From the NCBI GenBank assembly GCA_009779995.1, contig WRDW01000013.1:1-45732 (forward strand): 45,732 nucleotides of DNA, in the 5' to 3' direction. The position numbers and the translations under genes were made by a program. Positions 44,797-45,732 of this stretch are shown here, one piece after another. Source of the DNA: Oscillospiraceae bacterium. GTDB lineage: Bacteria; Bacillota; Clostridia; Oscillospirales; Acutalibacteraceae. The notes beneath the pieces were generated by a model. That model was not told the DNA's origin and searched no databases. It worked only from the letters and a program-made list of their open reading frames with translations. Each line of letters starts with the position of its first letter. Within the stretch, counting starts at the first letter, position 1.

Positions 44797-45732
44797 TTAC
44801 TTGTTGATCCCAACCACAACGCCGCTGCCTACGGTCTTGCCGCCCTCGCGGATGGCGAAGCGCAGGCCCTCTTCGATGGCGATGGGGGTGATCAGCTCCA
44901 CGCTCATCTCCACGTTGTCGCCGGGCATACACATCTCCACGCCCTCGGGCAGGGTGATCACGCCGGTGACGTCGGTGGTGCGGAAGTAGAACTGCGGGCG
45001 GTAGTTGTTGAAGAAGGGCTTGTGGCGCCCGCCCTCGTCCTTGGTGAGCACGTAGACCTGGCCCTGGAACTTGGTCTGCGGGGTGATGGAGCCGGGCTTC
45101 GCCAGCACCTGGCCGCGCTCGATCTCCTTGCGCTGCACGCCGCGCAGCAGCGCGCCGGCGTTGTCGCCCGCCTCGGCGTAGTCCAGGGTCTTGTGGAACA
45201 TCTCCAGGCCGGTGACGACGACCTTGCGCTTGGCGTCCTTCAGGCCCACGATCTCCACCTCGTCGCCGGACTTGATCTGGCCGCGCTCCACCCGGCCGGT
45301 GGCCACGGTGCCGCGCCCGGTGATGGTGAACACGTCCTCCACCGCCATGAGGAAGGGCAGGTCTGCCTTGCGGTCCGGGGTGGGGATGTAGCTGTCCACG
45401 GCGTCCAGCAGCTCCCAGATGCTCTTGAGCTCCGGGGCGTCGATCTGGCCGCCGTCGTAGCTGAGGGCCTCCAGGGCGCTGCCGCGGATGACGGGGATGT
45501 CGTCGCCCGGGAACTGCTGCTCGGTGAGGGCCTCGCGGATCTCCAGCTCGATCATCTCGAGGTACTCGTCCGCGTCCTCGCCGTTCTCCTCGATGACCTG
45601 GTCGCACTTGTTCATATACACCACGATGGAGGGCACGCCCACCTGGCGGGCCAGCAGCAGGTGCTCGCGGGTCTGGGCCATGGGGCCGTCGGTGGCGGCG
45701 ATGACGATGATCGCGCCGTCCATCTGCGCCGC
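44797..45732 (-). CDS. tuf: Elongation factor Tu, 5' end beyond the window
   Basis: The last ~311 residues are present; the N-terminal ~90, including the P-loop, lie outside. Visible: the end of switch II region [20 protein letters not shown], the guanine-specificity motif NKCD ([10 protein letters not shown]), domain 2 ([20 protein letters not shown]) and domain 3 ([31 protein letters not shown]). It delivers aminoacyl-tRNA to the ribosome. A strong terminator follows. The truncation is the window edge, not a gene defect. Confidence 0.97.
   Translation of the reverse strand, partial: AAQMDGAIIVIAATDGPMAQTREHLLLARQVGVPSIVVYMNKCDQVIEENGEDADEYLEMIELEIREALTEQQFPGDDIPVIRGSALEALSYDGGQIDAPELKSIWELLDAVDSYIPTPDRKADLPFLMAVEDVFTITGRGTVATGRVERGQIKSGDEVEIVGLKDAKRKVVVTGLEMFHKTLDYAEAGDNAGALLRGVQRKEIERGQVLAKPGSITPQTKFQGQVYVLTKDEGGRHKPFFNNYRPQFYFRTTDVTGVITLPEGVEMCMPGDNVEMSVELITPIAIEEGLRFAIREGGKTVGSGVVVGINK

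Noticed and set aside
44797-45732. Truncated tuf gene
   Set aside because: The reading frame runs off the window edge; nothing shows that the gene itself is broken.

Overview
The window looks like chromosomal DNA from a GC-rich, spore-forming member of the Clostridia (Firmicutes). The evidence is an intact spoIIAA-spoIIAB-sigF operon, a collagen-like exosporium-type protein, a division and cell wall (dcw) cluster in Firmicutes order, meso-DAP-type MurE, and strong AGGAG-type ribosome sites with several TTG or GTG starts. No phage structural genes, integrase, transposase, rRNA or tRNA gene was found.

Layout. 0-3.9 kb: an XRE regulator, the spoIIA sporulation operon and a membrane protein. 4-9.3 kb: an accessory zone with an iron-sulfur aldo/keto reductase, a TetR regulator, small hydrophobic proteins, a GPH-type sugar symporter, and a locus with the architecture of a type III toxin-antitoxin system (BECR-type nuclease behind two 52-nt RNA repeats). 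9.7-21.4 kb: a plus-strand housekeeping run (Asp23/YloU, nusB, TsaD paralogue, NUDIX, xseA, xseB, ispA, dxs, DUF559 protein, tlyA, nadK, argR, recN). 21.5-27 kb: a minus-strand run (coiled-coil protein, coaD, GNAT, rsmD, membrane protein) and polA, which carries an in-frame stop. 27-42.5 kb: the dcw cluster on the minus strand (mraZ, rsmH, ftsL, class B PBP, murE, mraY, ftsW, two inserted accessory genes, murG, murA, ftsQ, ftsZ), lacking murF, murD, murB, murC and ftsA. 42.8-45.7 kb: collagen-like protein, secreted protein, small RHH-like protein and the 3' part of tuf.

The most unusual content is a pair of nuclease/RNA loci. At 27013-27640 an intact 127-residue PBECR/RelE-like nuclease gene is followed by a structured non-coding RNA with its own promoter, which overlaps the last codons of the nuclease gene. 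A second copy of the same module, at 13353-13701, splits xseA from xseB. Its nuclease gene is an internally deleted remnant, but its RNA, promoter and terminator are preserved. The two RNA cores are both exactly 101 nt and show compensatory changes in their stems. A third, unrelated nuclease (PBECR4-like, 6228-6821) sits behind tandem RNA repeats separated by A5 tracts. Two different families of BECR-type nucleases, each tied to a structured RNA, in 45 kb is the observation I would follow first.

The window is also full of short palindromic intergenic repeats: heptamer-built hairpins, MITE-like inverted repeats and REP-like hairpins. Several of these supply the stop codon and last residues of the neighbouring gene. 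All assignments are by reading the sequence; no database search was run.
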